Source: Pedobacter chinensis
GTDB taxonomy: Bacteria > Bacteroidota > Bacteroidia > Sphingobacteriales > Sphingobacteriaceae
Direction of reading: 5' to 3'
Length of the DNA: 64,000 nt
NCBI RefSeq assembly: GCF_003339865.1
Contig: NZ_QPKV01000005.1
Location: 62,001-126,000 of the forward strand
Shown here: positions 28,678 to 38,309 of the stretch, piece by piece
Layout: every line of letters starts with the position of its first letter
Numbering within the stretch: position 1 is the first letter of the stretch
The notes under the pieces: generated by a model
Databases searched by the model: none
What the model was told of the DNA's origin: nothing
What the model saw: only the letters and a program-made list of their open reading frames with translations
Translations under genes and position numbers: made by a program

Positions 28678-29430
28678 ATGAACTCGTTAAAAAACAAAGT
28701 AGCCATTATTACAGGCTCAGGAAGAGGCTTGGGAAAAGCCATCGCAGAACGTTATGCTGCGTTAGGCGCAGATATCGTATTGAACTACTCAAGGGACAAA
28801 GCTTCAGCAGATGAAGTGGAAAGCAACATCAAAGCAATGGGTGTTAAGGTAATCTCGGTACAAGCTGATGTAAGCAAAGTAGCCGATATCAGACACCTGT
28901 TTGAAGAGGCAAAAAAAGCGTTTGGCAGAATAGATATTGTAGTTGCGAATGCTGGCATTGAAATGGTGGAAACGCCCGTTACACAATTTACAGAAGAACA
29001 ATTTGACCGGTTGTTTTCCATCAACACGAAAGGTGCTTATTTTACGATGCAGCAGGCCGCGCAGAATGTGGAAGATAATGGACGGATCATTTATGTAGCT
29101 TCAAGTACTACTGCTTTTCCTGTTCCGGGAATGGCTGTATACGGAGGAAGCAAAACCACTCCGAGATACCTGGTGGATGTATTGTCAAAAGAAATCGGAC
29201 ATCGCGGCGTTACCGTTAATACCATCATTCCTTTTGCGGTAGATCATTCCGGAATTTTTGCAGAAGAAGGAAGTTATCCTGAATTGAGAAAATCATTGAT
29301 TGATAGCTGCCCGATGGGAAGACTGGCAGAAGTGGAAGATGTGGCCAACATTGCTGAATTCTTCGCCAGCGATTTATCCTCTTTTGTGAACGGACAACAT
29401 TTATTGGTAAATGGAGGAGCCACTCAATAA
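28678..29430 (+). CDS. SDR-family oxidoreductase
   Basis: 250 residues: GSGRGLG cofactor loop, ANAGIE in place of the usual NNAG, catalytic SSTTAF and YGGSK. It continues VTVNTIIPFAVDHSGIF and ends with the usual SSFVNGQHLLVNGGATQ. It shares the overall plan of the SDR 560 bp upstream but is clearly a different paralogue. Substrate unknown. Ten bases separate it from the following NTF2-like gene. Confidence 0.92.
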   Translation: MNSLKNKVAIITGSGRGLGKAIAERYAALGADIVLNYSRDKASADEVESNIKAMGVKVISVQADVSKVADIRHLFEEAKKAFGRIDIVVANAGIEMVETPVTQFTEEQFDRLFSINTKGAYFTMQQAAQNVEDNGRIIYVASSTTAFPVPGMAVYGGSKTTPRYLVDVLSKEIGHRGVTVNTIIPFAVDHSGIFAEEGSYPELRKSLIDSCPMGRLAEVEDVANIAEFFASDLSSFVNGQHLLVNGGATQ

Positions 29431-29439
29431 CCATCACTA

Positions 29440-29859
29440 ATGAGTATATTCAAGAAAATATTACCGATTCTGCTCCTGTGCTCTTTACAAGCATGTGGAC
29501 AGATCGGTAATCATCAACATAAAACAATTACCCAAATGGAATACAGAAAAATCAGCAATCAAAAGGTAAAAGATGCTATAGAAGCATGGCAAAAAGGAAA
29601 AGTTGCATTGTGGCTTTCCTTTTTTACGGCAGATGCCCTGCTTTTAGATGACGGACATCCGAGAGATTTTAATAAATTTTCTACCGAAGCCATCGGGCAT
29701 GAGCATTTTACGAGCGTTGATAAGGTGGAGGACAATGGGATGTCTGTTTACGGGAGTTTTCATAGTGATACCTGGGGTGATTTTAAAACGTATTTTAAAT
29801 TTTACCTCGATGCCGCAGGAAAGTTCAGCAAATTGGAAATTGGTCAGGCAAGTTATTGA
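29440..29859 (+). CDS. NTF2/SnoaL-like lipoprotein
   Basis: 139 residues with a lipoprotein signal (LLLCSLQACGQ, Cys19). The remainder has the alpha+beta cone pattern of NTF2-like proteins: a helical start (KVKDAIEAWQKGKVALWLSFF), TADALLLDDGHP, and final strands (WGDFKTYFKFYLDAAGKFSKLEIGQ). Many such proteins bind small hydrophobic molecules; catalytic residues cannot be assigned. Last gene of the SDR-DUF1097-SDR run. Confidence 0.75.
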   Translation: MSIFKKILPILLLCSLQACGQIGNHQHKTITQMEYRKISNQKVKDAIEAWQKGKVALWLSFFTADALLLDDGHPRDFNKFSTEAIGHEHFTSVDKVEDNGMSVYGSFHSDTWGDFKTYFKFYLDAAGKFSKLEIGQASY

Positions 29860-29978
29860 TATAATGTTGCTTTACAATACTTCATGTAAGTATCGTCATT
29901 TGATAAGTGATATTCATAAGAAAAACTTTGATTTTCATATAGCCAACGGAACGGAAGAAGTTTAATTTTAAAAAATAT

Positions 29979-30917
29979 TTGGATGAAAAAATGGCACAAA
30001 CGTTAGATATACAAATCATAGAACAGCTAAGGGACGTACCGGATCTGACACCTGTTGCCCGTGAATATTATGAAGACTGGAACATCCGTGTTTTCAACAG
30101 GGAGCATTTCGCCTGTAAAAATTATCTGTCTCCCAATCGTCGTGATTTTTACAAAATACTCTTCATCACAAAAGGCATCGGCGTGTTTACCGTAGGAGCC
30201 AATACCTATTACATCGAAGAGCCTACCATCCTGTTCATTCATCCCAACGAAATTATTTCGTGGAAAAACCTGTCTGACCACTCAGGCGGGTATTATTGCC
30301 TGTTCAAAAAGCGATATATTGAACAATTTCCTTCTTTGAGATCTATTATCGAGAGGTATCCTTTATTTAACAATGCTGCAAACAGTGTGGTTCGCCTTAA
30401 CAGCAATACAACAGCGGTTATTAGCGAACTTTTTGTCAAGATGCACGGGGAAACTTTAAGCGGCGGTAATTATTTCGAGGATAGTTTGCAGGCATATATT
30501 CAACTGATGGTTGTGGAAACCATGAAAGCAGCCAACTTCCCTAAACCGGATGCCATCAACGACGAATTGAGACATGTATATCATTTTTTTCAATTATTGG
30601 AAGAGGAAGCGGCCAATATCAACTACAGCCAACCTTTAAGGATAAAAACTGCTAAGGAATTTGCATCGGAACTGGCTGTCCATCCCAATCATCTAAATGC
30701 TTTATTGAAGAAACATACTGGTCAAAACGTTAGCACGCACATCCGCAACAGAATTTTAGATGAAAGCAAAACTTTATTGGTACAAACAGATTGGTCTTTG
30801 CAGGATATAGGCTTTGCTATCGGCTTTGCCGACCAACCCAACTTTACCCAGTTTTTCAAAAAGAATACTGGCGTGACACCCAATGAGTTCAGAAAGGAAT
30901 ATAGGAATAAAATTTAA
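29979..30917 (+). CDS. AraC-family transcriptional regulator
   Basis: 312 residues, cupin-like N-terminal domain (FYKILFITKGIGVFTVGANTYYIEEPTILFIHPNEI) and C-terminal double HTH (TAKEFASELAVHPNHLNALLKKHTG; SLQDIGFAIGFADQPNFTQFFKKNTGVTPNEFRKEY). Start may be at ATG 29991 (MAQTLDIQ) rather than 29979. Placed between two SDR operons; it probably controls one or both. Confidence 0.92.
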   Translation: MDEKMAQTLDIQIIEQLRDVPDLTPVAREYYEDWNIRVFNREHFACKNYLSPNRRDFYKILFITKGIGVFTVGANTYYIEEPTILFIHPNEIISWKNLSDHSGGYYCLFKKRYIEQFPSLRSIIERYPLFNNAANSVVRLNSNTTAVISELFVKMHGETLSGGNYFEDSLQAYIQLMVVETMKAANFPKPDAINDELRHVYHFFQLLEEEAANINYSQPLRIKTAKEFASELAVHPNHLNALLKKHTGQNVSTHIRNRILDESKTLLVQTDWSLQDIGFAIGFADQPNFTQFFKKNTGVTPNEFRKEYRNKI

Positions 30918-31178
30918 TACGTTCTTTCTTATATACAAAATTTTGGTAAAGGCTTAACCTATCTAATTTTAGCAGAAAGAGCTCGTGGATATTAACCACT
31001 AAATGTTACCCTATTATTTGATGTTGCAATCTGAATTAAACTTTCAAGAAACGGGAATTAAATAAAGGTTTTCAGTACTTGCGGCAATTTATCTTTGAAA
31101 TTCATAAAAACTGCTTTGAACGGCATACCCCATCCAGGCAGCTACCATGCGAACTTTGTGATATAAAATTTATTTATT

Positions 31179-32042
31179 ATGGACACAAATAAAACATGGT
31201 TTATCACAGGAGCATCCAGGGGGTTCGGATTTGAAATCACTAAAGCAGCATTAGCTGATGGTCACAAGGTAATCGCTACGGTTCGTAAAGGAAAAGAACA
31301 ATTGGCGGCACAATTTAACAGCAACAACCTGCTCGTTATTGAAATGGATGTTACCGACGAAGGTGTGGTTAACACAGCCGTTAATGAAGCATTGGCACGC
31401 TTTGGAAAAATTGATGTACTGGTAAACAATGCGGGCTTTGGCCTGTTGAGTGCCGTGGAAGAAGGCAGTGACAGTGAAATCCGCAATATGTATGAAACCA
31501 ACGTATTCGGCCTGTTAAAAGTATTGAGGGCTGTACTGCCACATTTCCGTTCACAACATTCAGGGCATGTCATCAATATTTCCTCCGTTGGCGGATTAAC
31601 TGGTTCTGCTGGCTGGGGATTGTACAATTCCACCAAGTTTGCGGTAGAAGGTCTTACAGAGGCGCTGGCAAAAGAACTTGCTCCATTAGGAATATATGCT
31701 ACTGCTGTGGAACCTGGTTACTTCCGTACCAATTTTCTCGATGGTTCGTCACTTACAACTGCTAAGCAGGTAATTGACGATTATGCGGAGACTTCAGGAA
31801 AAATGCGCAGCTATGCCCCGGATGTCAGCTACAGGCAGCCCGGAGATCCTGCAAAGCTGGCAAAAGCTATTTTAAAGATTGTTGAGGCAGAACAACCGCC
31901 TGTTCATCTTCCTTTAGGAAATGATACCTTAAAAGCCTACCGCACTAAAACGGCATCTTTCGAACTGGACATACAGGACTGGCTTGATGTCGTGACCGGC
32001 ACAGATCATGATGATGTTCATCAGCCTGCAGTTAATAATTAA
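31179..32042 (+). CDS. SDR-family oxidoreductase
   Basis: 287 residues: TGASRGFG, NNAGFG, catalytic INISSVGG and YNSTK, then TAVEPGYFRTNFLDGSS. The C-terminal extension with PPVHLPLGNDTLKAYRTK places it in the subgroup often annotated as retinol-dehydrogenase-like or oxidoreductase SDR. It is a paralogue of the SDR at 33838 (same length and layout). Begins the second dehydrogenase operon; the exporter gene follows after 21 bp. Confidence 0.92.
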   Translation: MDTNKTWFITGASRGFGFEITKAALADGHKVIATVRKGKEQLAAQFNSNNLLVIEMDVTDEGVVNTAVNEALARFGKIDVLVNNAGFGLLSAVEEGSDSEIRNMYETNVFGLLKVLRAVLPHFRSQHSGHVINISSVGGLTGSAGWGLYNSTKFAVEGLTEALAKELAPLGIYATAVEPGYFRTNFLDGSSLTTAKQVIDDYAETSGKMRSYAPDVSYRQPGDPAKLAKAILKIVEAEQPPVHLPLGNDTLKAYRTKTASFELDIQDWLDVVTGTDHDDVHQPAVNN

Positions 32043-32063
32043 CTCGTATTAAAAGAACAGCTC

Positions 32064-32948
32064 ATGTCTCGTCAAAAATCCATAATACTTATGTTCGCTG
32101 CCAGCTTTTGCTGGGCGGCGGGCTTTATCACGATGGGCAACGTATTGAAATCTGTAAATGCTGTTACACTTCTGTTTCTGCGATACTTTATAACTGCTAT
32201 TGTGTTGGTTCCAATTATCCTGAAAACGGAACGTTTCGACTTTCCCAAGAAAAACAATATCCTGGCCATAGCGGGAATGGCAGTGTTCAATGTACTGCTC
32301 ATGAATTTAATGATGTTTGAGGGATATAAAACCACTACCGGAACCAATATCTCCATTATATCTGCCATGAACCCACTGACCATAGCATTTTGGTCTTTTG
32401 TGATACTAAAAGTCCGCTTTCGCTGGTTGCAGGTTACTGGTGCTTTCGTTGCCTTTTTCGGGGTATTGGTCATGGTATTTCGTGGTAATCTGCAGGCGCT
32501 GGCCTCTTTACAGTTCCATCAGGGAGACTTATGGATGATTGCTGCCGTGTTTAGTTTTGGACTTTCCGCAATATGTTCAAGGTTTGCCACCCAATCCATC
32601 AGTCCGCTGAACGCTTTGTTTTATTCCAGTATCATCGGTCTGGTACTGCTGTTACCCATAGGTACAGCATCGTTCAGTTGGCCGGAGTGGGATGCCCGAT
32701 TGATCGGACAGGTTTTGTTGATAGGTGTTGTTTCTACGGCATTGGCCCAATGGTTTTTCAATTTAAGTATCAAAAGCCTCGGCGCTGCGGAATCAGGTTT
32801 CATTATTAATTTCAATCCCGTGTTTGGCGTATTGATCTCCCTGGTTTTTCTTCGGGAAATACCTGTATGGGGGCAACTTATCGGGTGGCTGATCATCATG
32901 GGTGGAACAGCGCTGTTCTACAATAAAATTTCATTCAAGAGTAAATAA
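32064..32948 (+). CDS. DMT-superfamily transporter with two EamA domains
   Basis: 294 residues with ten hydrophobic segments arranged as two EamA repeats (FAASFCWAAGFITMGN...; AAVFSFGLSAICSRFA...), ending WGQLIGWLIIMGGTALFYNK. Members export amino acids, drugs or metabolites across the inner membrane. Located between an SDR and an aldo-keto reductase in one closely spaced operon (21 and 18 bp gaps), so it may export the substrate or product of these enzymes. Substrate unknown. Confidence 0.9.
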   Translation: MSRQKSIILMFAASFCWAAGFITMGNVLKSVNAVTLLFLRYFITAIVLVPIILKTERFDFPKKNNILAIAGMAVFNVLLMNLMMFEGYKTTTGTNISIISAMNPLTIAFWSFVILKVRFRWLQVTGAFVAFFGVLVMVFRGNLQALASLQFHQGDLWMIAAVFSFGLSAICSRFATQSISPLNALFYSSIIGLVLLLPIGTASFSWPEWDARLIGQVLLIGVVSTALAQWFFNLSIKSLGAAESGFIINFNPVFGVLISLVFLREIPVWGQLIGWLIIMGGTALFYNKISFKSK

Positions 32949-32966
32949 CATTTAAATTTTCAAATC

Positions 32967-33821
32967 ATGGATACAACTAAAAATAGTTCCTTAACCTATA
33001 AATTAGGAGGAGAAATTGAAATCAACAGGCTTGGATACGGTGGCATGCAGTTAACCGGCCCCGGCATATGGGGCGATGCGCCAAACAGAGATTTAGCCGT
33101 ACGTTTGCTGCATTCAGCAGTGGAAAGCGGGACTAATTTTTTCGATACGGCAGATGCCTATGGCCCGAACACAAATGAGGTGCTCTATCATGATGGTTTA
33201 CATGCATATTATGATAAAATCGTGATTGCGACAAAAGGAGGCTTAGAACGAAGCGGCCCGAACCAATGGCATGTAAACGGCGAGCCGGAATATATCGCAT
33301 CTACGATTGAAAACAGCTTGAAGCGGTTGCAATTGAATCAGATAACGCTATGGCAACTCCACAGGGTAGATCCCCGTATTCCTATTGAAGAAACACTTGC
33401 TCCTGTAGCCGATGCGCTGAAAAACGGCAAGGTTAAATATGTGGGGTTATCCGAAGTTGATGTGAAAACCATCGAACGGGCAAGAAAGATTGTTCCCATA
33501 GTTTCTGTGCAAAATCTGTACAATCTAGCTGAACGTTCTTGGGAGCCTGTACTGGATTATACCATCGAGCAAAACCTAGCCTTTATACCGTGGTATCCAC
33601 TGGCTTCCGGCCCGGGTAAAATGCAGTCAAGCATTCAGGCTATTGCAGAGCAACACGGGGCTACAACGGCACAGGTTGCATTGGCCTGGTTGCTAAAGCG
33701 CTCAGCTAACATCCTTTTGATTCCCGGAACCCGTTCTCTTGCGCATTTACAAGAGAATATGGCGGCGGGTCAAGTCAAGTTGACTGACGAGGAATTCAGC
33801 TTGCTCTCAAAATCATTTTAA
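32967..33821 (+). CDS. Aldo/keto reductase
   Basis: 284 residues, TIM-barrel AKR with the catalytic tetrad visible: Asp in FDTADAY, Tyr in AYGPN, Lys in VIATKGG and His in LWQLHRVD. NADPH-site signature LIPGTRSLAHLQENMAA is at the C-terminus. It resembles YdbC/Tas-like reductases that act on aldehydes and ketones. Part of the SDR-DMT-AKR-SDR operon. Confidence 0.93.
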   Translation: MDTTKNSSLTYKLGGEIEINRLGYGGMQLTGPGIWGDAPNRDLAVRLLHSAVESGTNFFDTADAYGPNTNEVLYHDGLHAYYDKIVIATKGGLERSGPNQWHVNGEPEYIASTIENSLKRLQLNQITLWQLHRVDPRIPIEETLAPVADALKNGKVKYVGLSEVDVKTIERARKIVPIVSVQNLYNLAERSWEPVLDYTIEQNLAFIPWYPLASGPGKMQSSIQAIAEQHGATTAQVALAWLLKRSANILLIPGTRSLAHLQENMAAGQVKLTDEEFSLLSKSF

Positions 33822-33837
33822 TTATTTTTCTAAATCG

Positions 33838-34701
33838 ATGATAAAAATGGCAAACGATAATAAAAAACCGGTATGGTTTATCACAGGATGCTCCACCGGG
33901 TTCGGGCGAGAACTGGTAAAACAATTACTGGAAAAAGGTTATACCGTAGTAGTTACCGCTAGGGATATAGCTAAAGTACCGGACTTAGTAATCGGGCACG
34001 AAAATAATAGCCTGGCACTTCCACTGGATGTGACCGACAAAGAGCAGGTAAAAACAGCTGTTGCAAAGGCAGAGGAAACTTTCGGGAGTATTGATGTACT
34101 GGTAAATAACGCAGGGTTCGGCTATTTCAGTAGTATAGAAGAAGGTGAAGAAGAAAAAATCCGTGCACAGTTCGAAACCAATGTTTTTGGATTGATACAG
34201 GTTACACAAGCCGTGCTGCCAGGAATGCGCAAAAGAGGAAAAGGGCATATTGTCAACCTTTCTTCCATAGGTGGCATACGTTCTTTTGGGGCTACCGGAT
34301 TTTACCACGCAACAAAATATGCAGTAGAGGGCCTGTCAGAAACATTGGCTATTGAAACAGCACCTCTTGGCATTAAGGTGCTACTCGTTGAACCCGGCCC
34401 CTTCCGCACCGATTGGGCGGGTCGGTCATCTCTTCACACGCCGCTTCAGATCGCCGATTATGAACCTACAGTTGGAATCAGGATGAAAACAAGTTTTGAA
34501 GGTAGTGGCAAACAAAAAGGAGATCCTGTCAGGGCAGCGGCAGCTATTATTAAAGCCGTGGAAGCTGAAAATCCACCATTGCGTCTGCTTCTAGGTAAAT
34601 CTGCCTATGAGCTGGCCAGTGAAAAGTTAGATATGCTAAAGGTAAATTTTGAGACATGGAAAGAGGTTACCATTGAAGCTGATTTTCCCGATGGGGAATG
34701 A
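33838..34701 (+). CDS. SDR-family oxidoreductase
   Basis: 287 residues: TGCSTGFG loop, NNAGFGYFSSIEEGEEEKI, catalytic NLSSIGG and YHATK, LLVEPGPFRTDWAGRSS, and PPLRLLLGKSAYELASEKLD at the end. Clear paralogue of the SDR at 31179. Two starts are possible (ATG 33838 or 33847, MANDNKKP). Last gene of the operon, 16 bp after the aldo-keto reductase. Confidence 0.92.
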   Translation: MIKMANDNKKPVWFITGCSTGFGRELVKQLLEKGYTVVVTARDIAKVPDLVIGHENNSLALPLDVTDKEQVKTAVAKAEETFGSIDVLVNNAGFGYFSSIEEGEEEKIRAQFETNVFGLIQVTQAVLPGMRKRGKGHIVNLSSIGGIRSFGATGFYHATKYAVEGLSETLAIETAPLGIKVLLVEPGPFRTDWAGRSSLHTPLQIADYEPTVGIRMKTSFEGSGKQKGDPVRAAAAIIKAVEAENPPLRLLLGKSAYELASEKLDMLKVNFETWKEVTIEADFPDGE

Positions 34702-34997
34702 AGTATCTTCAATAGAAAAAAGGATATGAAGAAAAGCAAGCCGTTTCCTGGCAGGCTGATCAGGTATTTATCCCCATGATGCCCATTTTTCACAAAAACA
34801 AACTTCTGTAGGGATTGTTGTAAGCTAAAAAGGGGTTTGACAAGAACAATCAGATGATGAAGTTGTTTTTGACACGAGTATGCATCGATATGAACGAACA
34901 ACTGGATAAGAATGTCAATTTAAGACATGAACACTGAAATCCTGATCAAGTGCGTGAGGAACAGGGAGAAAAATATCATTTCAATTTAAGTACGACC

Positions 34998-35894
34998 ATG
35001 GAAAACAAAGAAGATTTATCAAAGAACCCGGCAGAGAAATATCCTCAGCCGCCTTTTCCCAAACAGGATCAGCCCGCACCGGGAAAGGAGGAATTGCTCC
35101 ATCCAAATGCAGACCATGGGGAGAAATCATATAAAGGAAGTGGAAAGCTGGAAGGCAAGAAGGCAGTCATTACCGGCGGTGATTCTGGCATCGGGCGTGC
35201 AGTAGCCATTGCATTTGCCCGCGAAGGCGCAGACGTTTTGATCAGCTACCTGGATGATATGGAAGATGATGATGCCCGCATCACGGCCGAATATGTGGAA
35301 GCAGCAGGTAGAAAAGCGGTTTTGATCAAAGGAGATATTCAGGAGGAGGCACATTGCAGGCATATTATTGATACCGCTGTGAAAAAGCTTGGTGGACTGG
35401 ATATCCTGGTTAATAACGCGGCATTCCAGATGGCCAGAAAAACCATGGATGACATCTCTTCAGCCGAGTGGGACCGTACTTTTCGCACCAACATCACTGC
35501 CATGTTCTACTTATGTAAAGCAGCTGAACCACATCTTAAACCTGGAAGCAGCATCATCAACACCACATCAGTAAATGCATATTCGCCAAATGAAGAGCTC
35601 CTGCCGTATGCTGCAACAAAAGGTGCGATTCAGAATTTCACGGCCAACCTGAGTCAAATCCTGTTAAAGGACGGGAAAGGCATCCGGGTAAATGCCGTAG
35701 CGCCAGGTCCAATCTGGACGCCACTGATTCCTTCAACCATTCCCGATCATGAAGAATTTGGAAAAGACACACCCATGCAAAGGGCAGGACAACCCGCCGA
35801 GGTTGCACCGGCTTATGTTTTCCTTGCTTCAGCGGATGCGAGCTATATCGCGGGAGCCACGATTCCGGTTACCGGAGGACGGATCACGATATGA
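34998..35894 (+). CDS. SDR-family oxidoreductase, general-stress type (YhdF/YghA-like)
   Basis: 298 residues from ATG 34998 (MENKEDLSKNP). The long N-terminal arm rich in Pro (YPQPPFPKQDQPAPGKEELLHP) before the Rossmann fold is typical of stress SDRs such as B. subtilis YhdF and E. coli YghA. TGGDSGIGRA, VNNAAFQ, NTTSVNAYS and YAATK supply cofactor and catalytic residues. Apparently monocistronic, 296 bp after the previous gene. The frame extends upstream to a GTG at 34950, but similarity starts at the ATG. Confidence 0.9.
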   Translation: MENKEDLSKNPAEKYPQPPFPKQDQPAPGKEELLHPNADHGEKSYKGSGKLEGKKAVITGGDSGIGRAVAIAFAREGADVLISYLDDMEDDDARITAEYVEAAGRKAVLIKGDIQEEAHCRHIIDTAVKKLGGLDILVNNAAFQMARKTMDDISSAEWDRTFRTNITAMFYLCKAAEPHLKPGSSIINTTSVNAYSPNEELLPYAATKGAIQNFTANLSQILLKDGKGIRVNAVAPGPIWTPLIPSTIPDHEEFGKDTPMQRAGQPAEVAPAYVFLASADASYIAGATIPVTGGRITI

Positions 35895-36020
35895 TAGTTG
35901 GCAAAATACCACGATTCAACCATTTGCCTATCTGAACTAATGGATGCTGTGAAATAATTAGATCTCATCATCTAAACAGATCGGAAGCACTTTAAGGTAT
36001 AAAACCCAGAGTTCTGTTGG

Positions 36021-36515
36021 CTATTGGCATTTTTTTTTGACAATACTGATCTGTCCGTTTTTTTCCATGAAGATCTTATCAACCTGGGCTAAATCCTCTG
36101 TGCCCAGGTTTTGTCTCATCGCCCGGTATACCTCTTCTTTACCAATCAGCGACCTGGCCATGTTGTCTTCCATAAAACTGTCTTTTTCATAGAGCAGGAT
36201 TTTACGCCCTTCGATTATTTCCGAAAGTTTTGAATCTTTACTGACCACCCAGCCCAAAAGCCTGTGGAGCATCACCAATAGAATACTGGCTGCCAGCACT
36301 GCGAGGAATGGCGAGGCTCCAACCACTGCTCTGCTTAAAATAGCACCCAGGAGTATGACAATGATATTATCCATAGGACCATGCTGTCCAAAGGATCTTC
36401 GACCAGAAATGCGGATCAAAAAATAGGCAACAACAAAAACAATCATTGCCCTGATGCACATTTGCAGTTCAGTGAGTTCCCTGCCTGTTCCAATGATTTC
36501 CATTAAGTTATCCAT
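36021..36515 (-). CDS. DUF421 (YetF-like) membrane protein
   Basis: 164 residues with three N-terminal hydrophobic segments (AMIVFVVAYFLIRISGRRSFGQ, NIIVILLGAILSRAVVG, FLAVLAASILLVMLHRLLGWVV) and a soluble domain after it (SKLSEIIEGRKILLYEKDSF, YRAMRQNLGTEDLAQVDKIFMEKNGQISIVKK). The arrangement is the DUF421/YetF type. Function poorly known. Convergent with the stress SDR; a run of T follows the stop on this strand. Confidence 0.85.
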   Translation of the reverse strand: MDNLMEIIGTGRELTELQMCIRAMIVFVVAYFLIRISGRRSFGQHGPMDNIIVILLGAILSRAVVGASPFLAVLAASILLVMLHRLLGWVVSKDSKLSEIIEGRKILLYEKDSFMEDNMARSLIGKEEVYRAMRQNLGTEDLAQVDKIFMEKNGQISIVKKKCQ

Positions 36516-36603
36516 AATGTTTATAGTCAGGTCACGCCAATAGTTTCCTGATCTGATCTTTTGATTTCCTTCCTGATAAGCATCGGATTATTTCAGTGAA
36601 AAA

Positions 36604-36796
36604 TATACCGTCACTTCAGAAGGTTAATATAAAACCATTTATGGGTGCAATTGGTTTTATGAACGAGCTGTTTAATGTTGATCGTACTTACAGTGGAAAA
36701 GGTAAGCCGGTTTGTATTTATGAGCCATTCTCAATTACATCGTAAATCAGATGCACTCACAGGCCATTCTCCCAAATGGAGAACTTCTATTAATTA
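36604..36796 (+). pseudogene. Frameshifted remnant of an AraC-type HTH domain
   Basis: Two forward frames together spell the start of an AraC DNA-binding domain: NELFNVDRTYSG...KPVC (frame ending near 36722) and, one frame on from 36714, FMSHSQLHRKSDALTGHSP, matching the family pattern MSRSQLHRKLKALTG. No intact flanking frame exists. It lies in the 395-bp gap between DUF421 and the broken two-component regulator, which otherwise shows no gene. Probably debris of an older regulator. Confidence 0.6.
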
Positions 36797-36911
36797 CGAT
36801 TTGGTTTAAAAGTATGCGCTAATGGTTTAGAATTCCAAATCTGAGTACTTGATCAATCATTGTGTTATAAAACAGTTCAGTTGACAATCAAGTGCACTAT
36901 TCCACTCTTTT

Positions 36912-38309
36912 TCACATTTCTTTTTTAATTGTGTTCAAATAGGTTGATGGTGATAGACCAAACTGCCGTTGAAAATCTCTCGAGAAATTAGTAGATAACG
37001 TATATCCTACCATATTCGCAACCTCATTGATCTTATAATTTCCTTCTGCCAAAACTTCGGCAGCTCTTTTCAACCTGGTTACATTAATGAATTCATTAGG
37101 TGAAAGATTTGCTATGGCTTTAACTTTTCTGTATAAAGTCGGCCTGCTCATGTTCATCATTTTCGCAAGCAGATCTACATCGAGATCTATTTGGGTAATG
37201 TGATTAAAAATTAAATCATGCAGCTTTGTAATAAATTCCTGATCTGCTTTGGAGTGGGCTATTCCTTTAATGTGTGCCAATGGCGAATGGGCAAAGTGTT
37301 CTTTGATGATATTTCGGTTTATCAGCAAATTATTAATCTGCGCAAGTAAATGTTCAAAGGCAAACGGTTTTTCAATATAGGCGTCTGCGCCTACTTCAAG
37401 GCCTTCGATTTTAGAACCGATCGAGTTTTTAGCAGTTAAAAGTATAACAGGTATATGACTGTAATGAAGATCATTTTTAAGGTTTTTACATAAGTCAATG
37501 CCATCCATTACGGGCATCATGATATCACTGATGATCAGTTGTATGTTTTCTTTCTCTAGAATGTCGATTGCTTCCATGCCATTGGTTGCGGTAAAAACAA
37601 CGTAATTATTAGCAAGCTGATTTTTTAGGTAAGTTAAAATGTCATGATGATCTTCAACCAAAAGTATAAATGGTTTTCCTGAAGAAATTTCCTGTTTTGC
37701 ATGATCTTCCTTAATGTGATCAGGTTTTTTTTCCTCCTGCGTTTTTTTCTGATCTGTTTTTATTTCCTGGTGAATAGGTATCGATAATAAAAAGATATTG
37801 AAATGATCACCCATCTTCTTAAACTCTATTTTACCTTTGTGAAGTTCGGTTAATGATTTTGCAAGCGAAAATCCTATACCGGTTCCTTCTTGTTGTTCAG
37901 TTTCAGTTATCCTGAAATCAGGTTCAAAAATAGATTCTGTGTCTTCGTTCGAAAAGATATGGCCGTCATGTCTAAATTCAATTCCAAAACAATCATCATC
38001 GCTACTAAATGGAAGTAGTTTTATCTGAGTGGTTCTTGAGGCATATTCAATCGCATTGCTAAACAGATTGGTTATTATTTTTTTTAGTACTTCACAATCT
38101 ACTAAGGCATAAAGCTTAAGTTTAGGAAGATATAATTCGCACTCCAGGTCTTTTTGTTCAGCTACGGGTTTAAAGCTGGCATAAATTTCATGCAATAGTT
38201 CATTAATATTCGTGCTAACAAGGCTAAGGCTTAGTTTATCAGCCTCAGCTTTTCTTAACTCGAGGAGCTGATTGGTTAACGCAATAGGTCTGCTGGCATT
38301 TTTTTTCAT
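36912..38309 (-). CDS. Hybrid two-component regulator (HTCS), 5'-truncated readable part: HATPase, receiver, AraC output
   Basis: 465 codons starting inside the dimerisation domain (MKKNASRPIALTNQLLELRK, the end of a normal HisKA module). Then an HATPase domain with N-box NAIEYA and G2 GTGIGFSLAKSL but an eroded G1 (HDGHIF), a receiver with intact acidic pair, phospho-acceptor Asp (IISDIMMPVMDG), Thr and Lys (about 225-340), and an AraC HTH (about 365-460). Normal HTCS proteins are about 1300-1400 residues with a periplasmic sensor; this one lacks sensor, membrane helix and the phospho-accepting His. Divergent from the GH97 gene. Confidence 0.8.
   Translation of the reverse strand: MKKNASRPIALTNQLLELRKAEADKLSLSLVSTNINELLHEIYASFKPVAEQKDLECELYLPKLKLYALVDCEVLKKIITNLFSNAIEYASRTTQIKLLPFSSDDDCFGIEFRHDGHIFSNEDTESIFEPDFRITETEQQEGTGIGFSLAKSLTELHKGKIEFKKMGDHFNIFLLSIPIHQEIKTDQKKTQEEKKPDHIKEDHAKQEISSGKPFILLVEDHHDILTYLKNQLANNYVVFTATNGMEAIDILEKENIQLIISDIMMPVMDGIDLCKNLKNDLHYSHIPVILLTAKNSIGSKIEGLEVGADAYIEKPFAFEHLLAQINNLLINRNIIKEHFAHSPLAHIKGIAHSKADQEFITKLHDLIFNHITQIDLDVDLLAKMMNMSRPTLYRKVKAIANLSPNEFINVTRLKRAAEVLAEGNYKINEVANMVGYTLSTNFSRDFQRQFGLSPSTYLNTIKKEM

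Noticed and set aside
29648..29965. 105-codon forward frame overlapping the NTF2-like gene
   Set aside because: It lies mostly out of frame within a better-supported secreted-protein gene and has no recognisable features.
34605..34901. 98-codon minus-strand frame between two SDR genes
   Set aside because: It overlaps the end of a certain SDR gene, and its remaining part is Phe/Leu-rich without a signal or motif.
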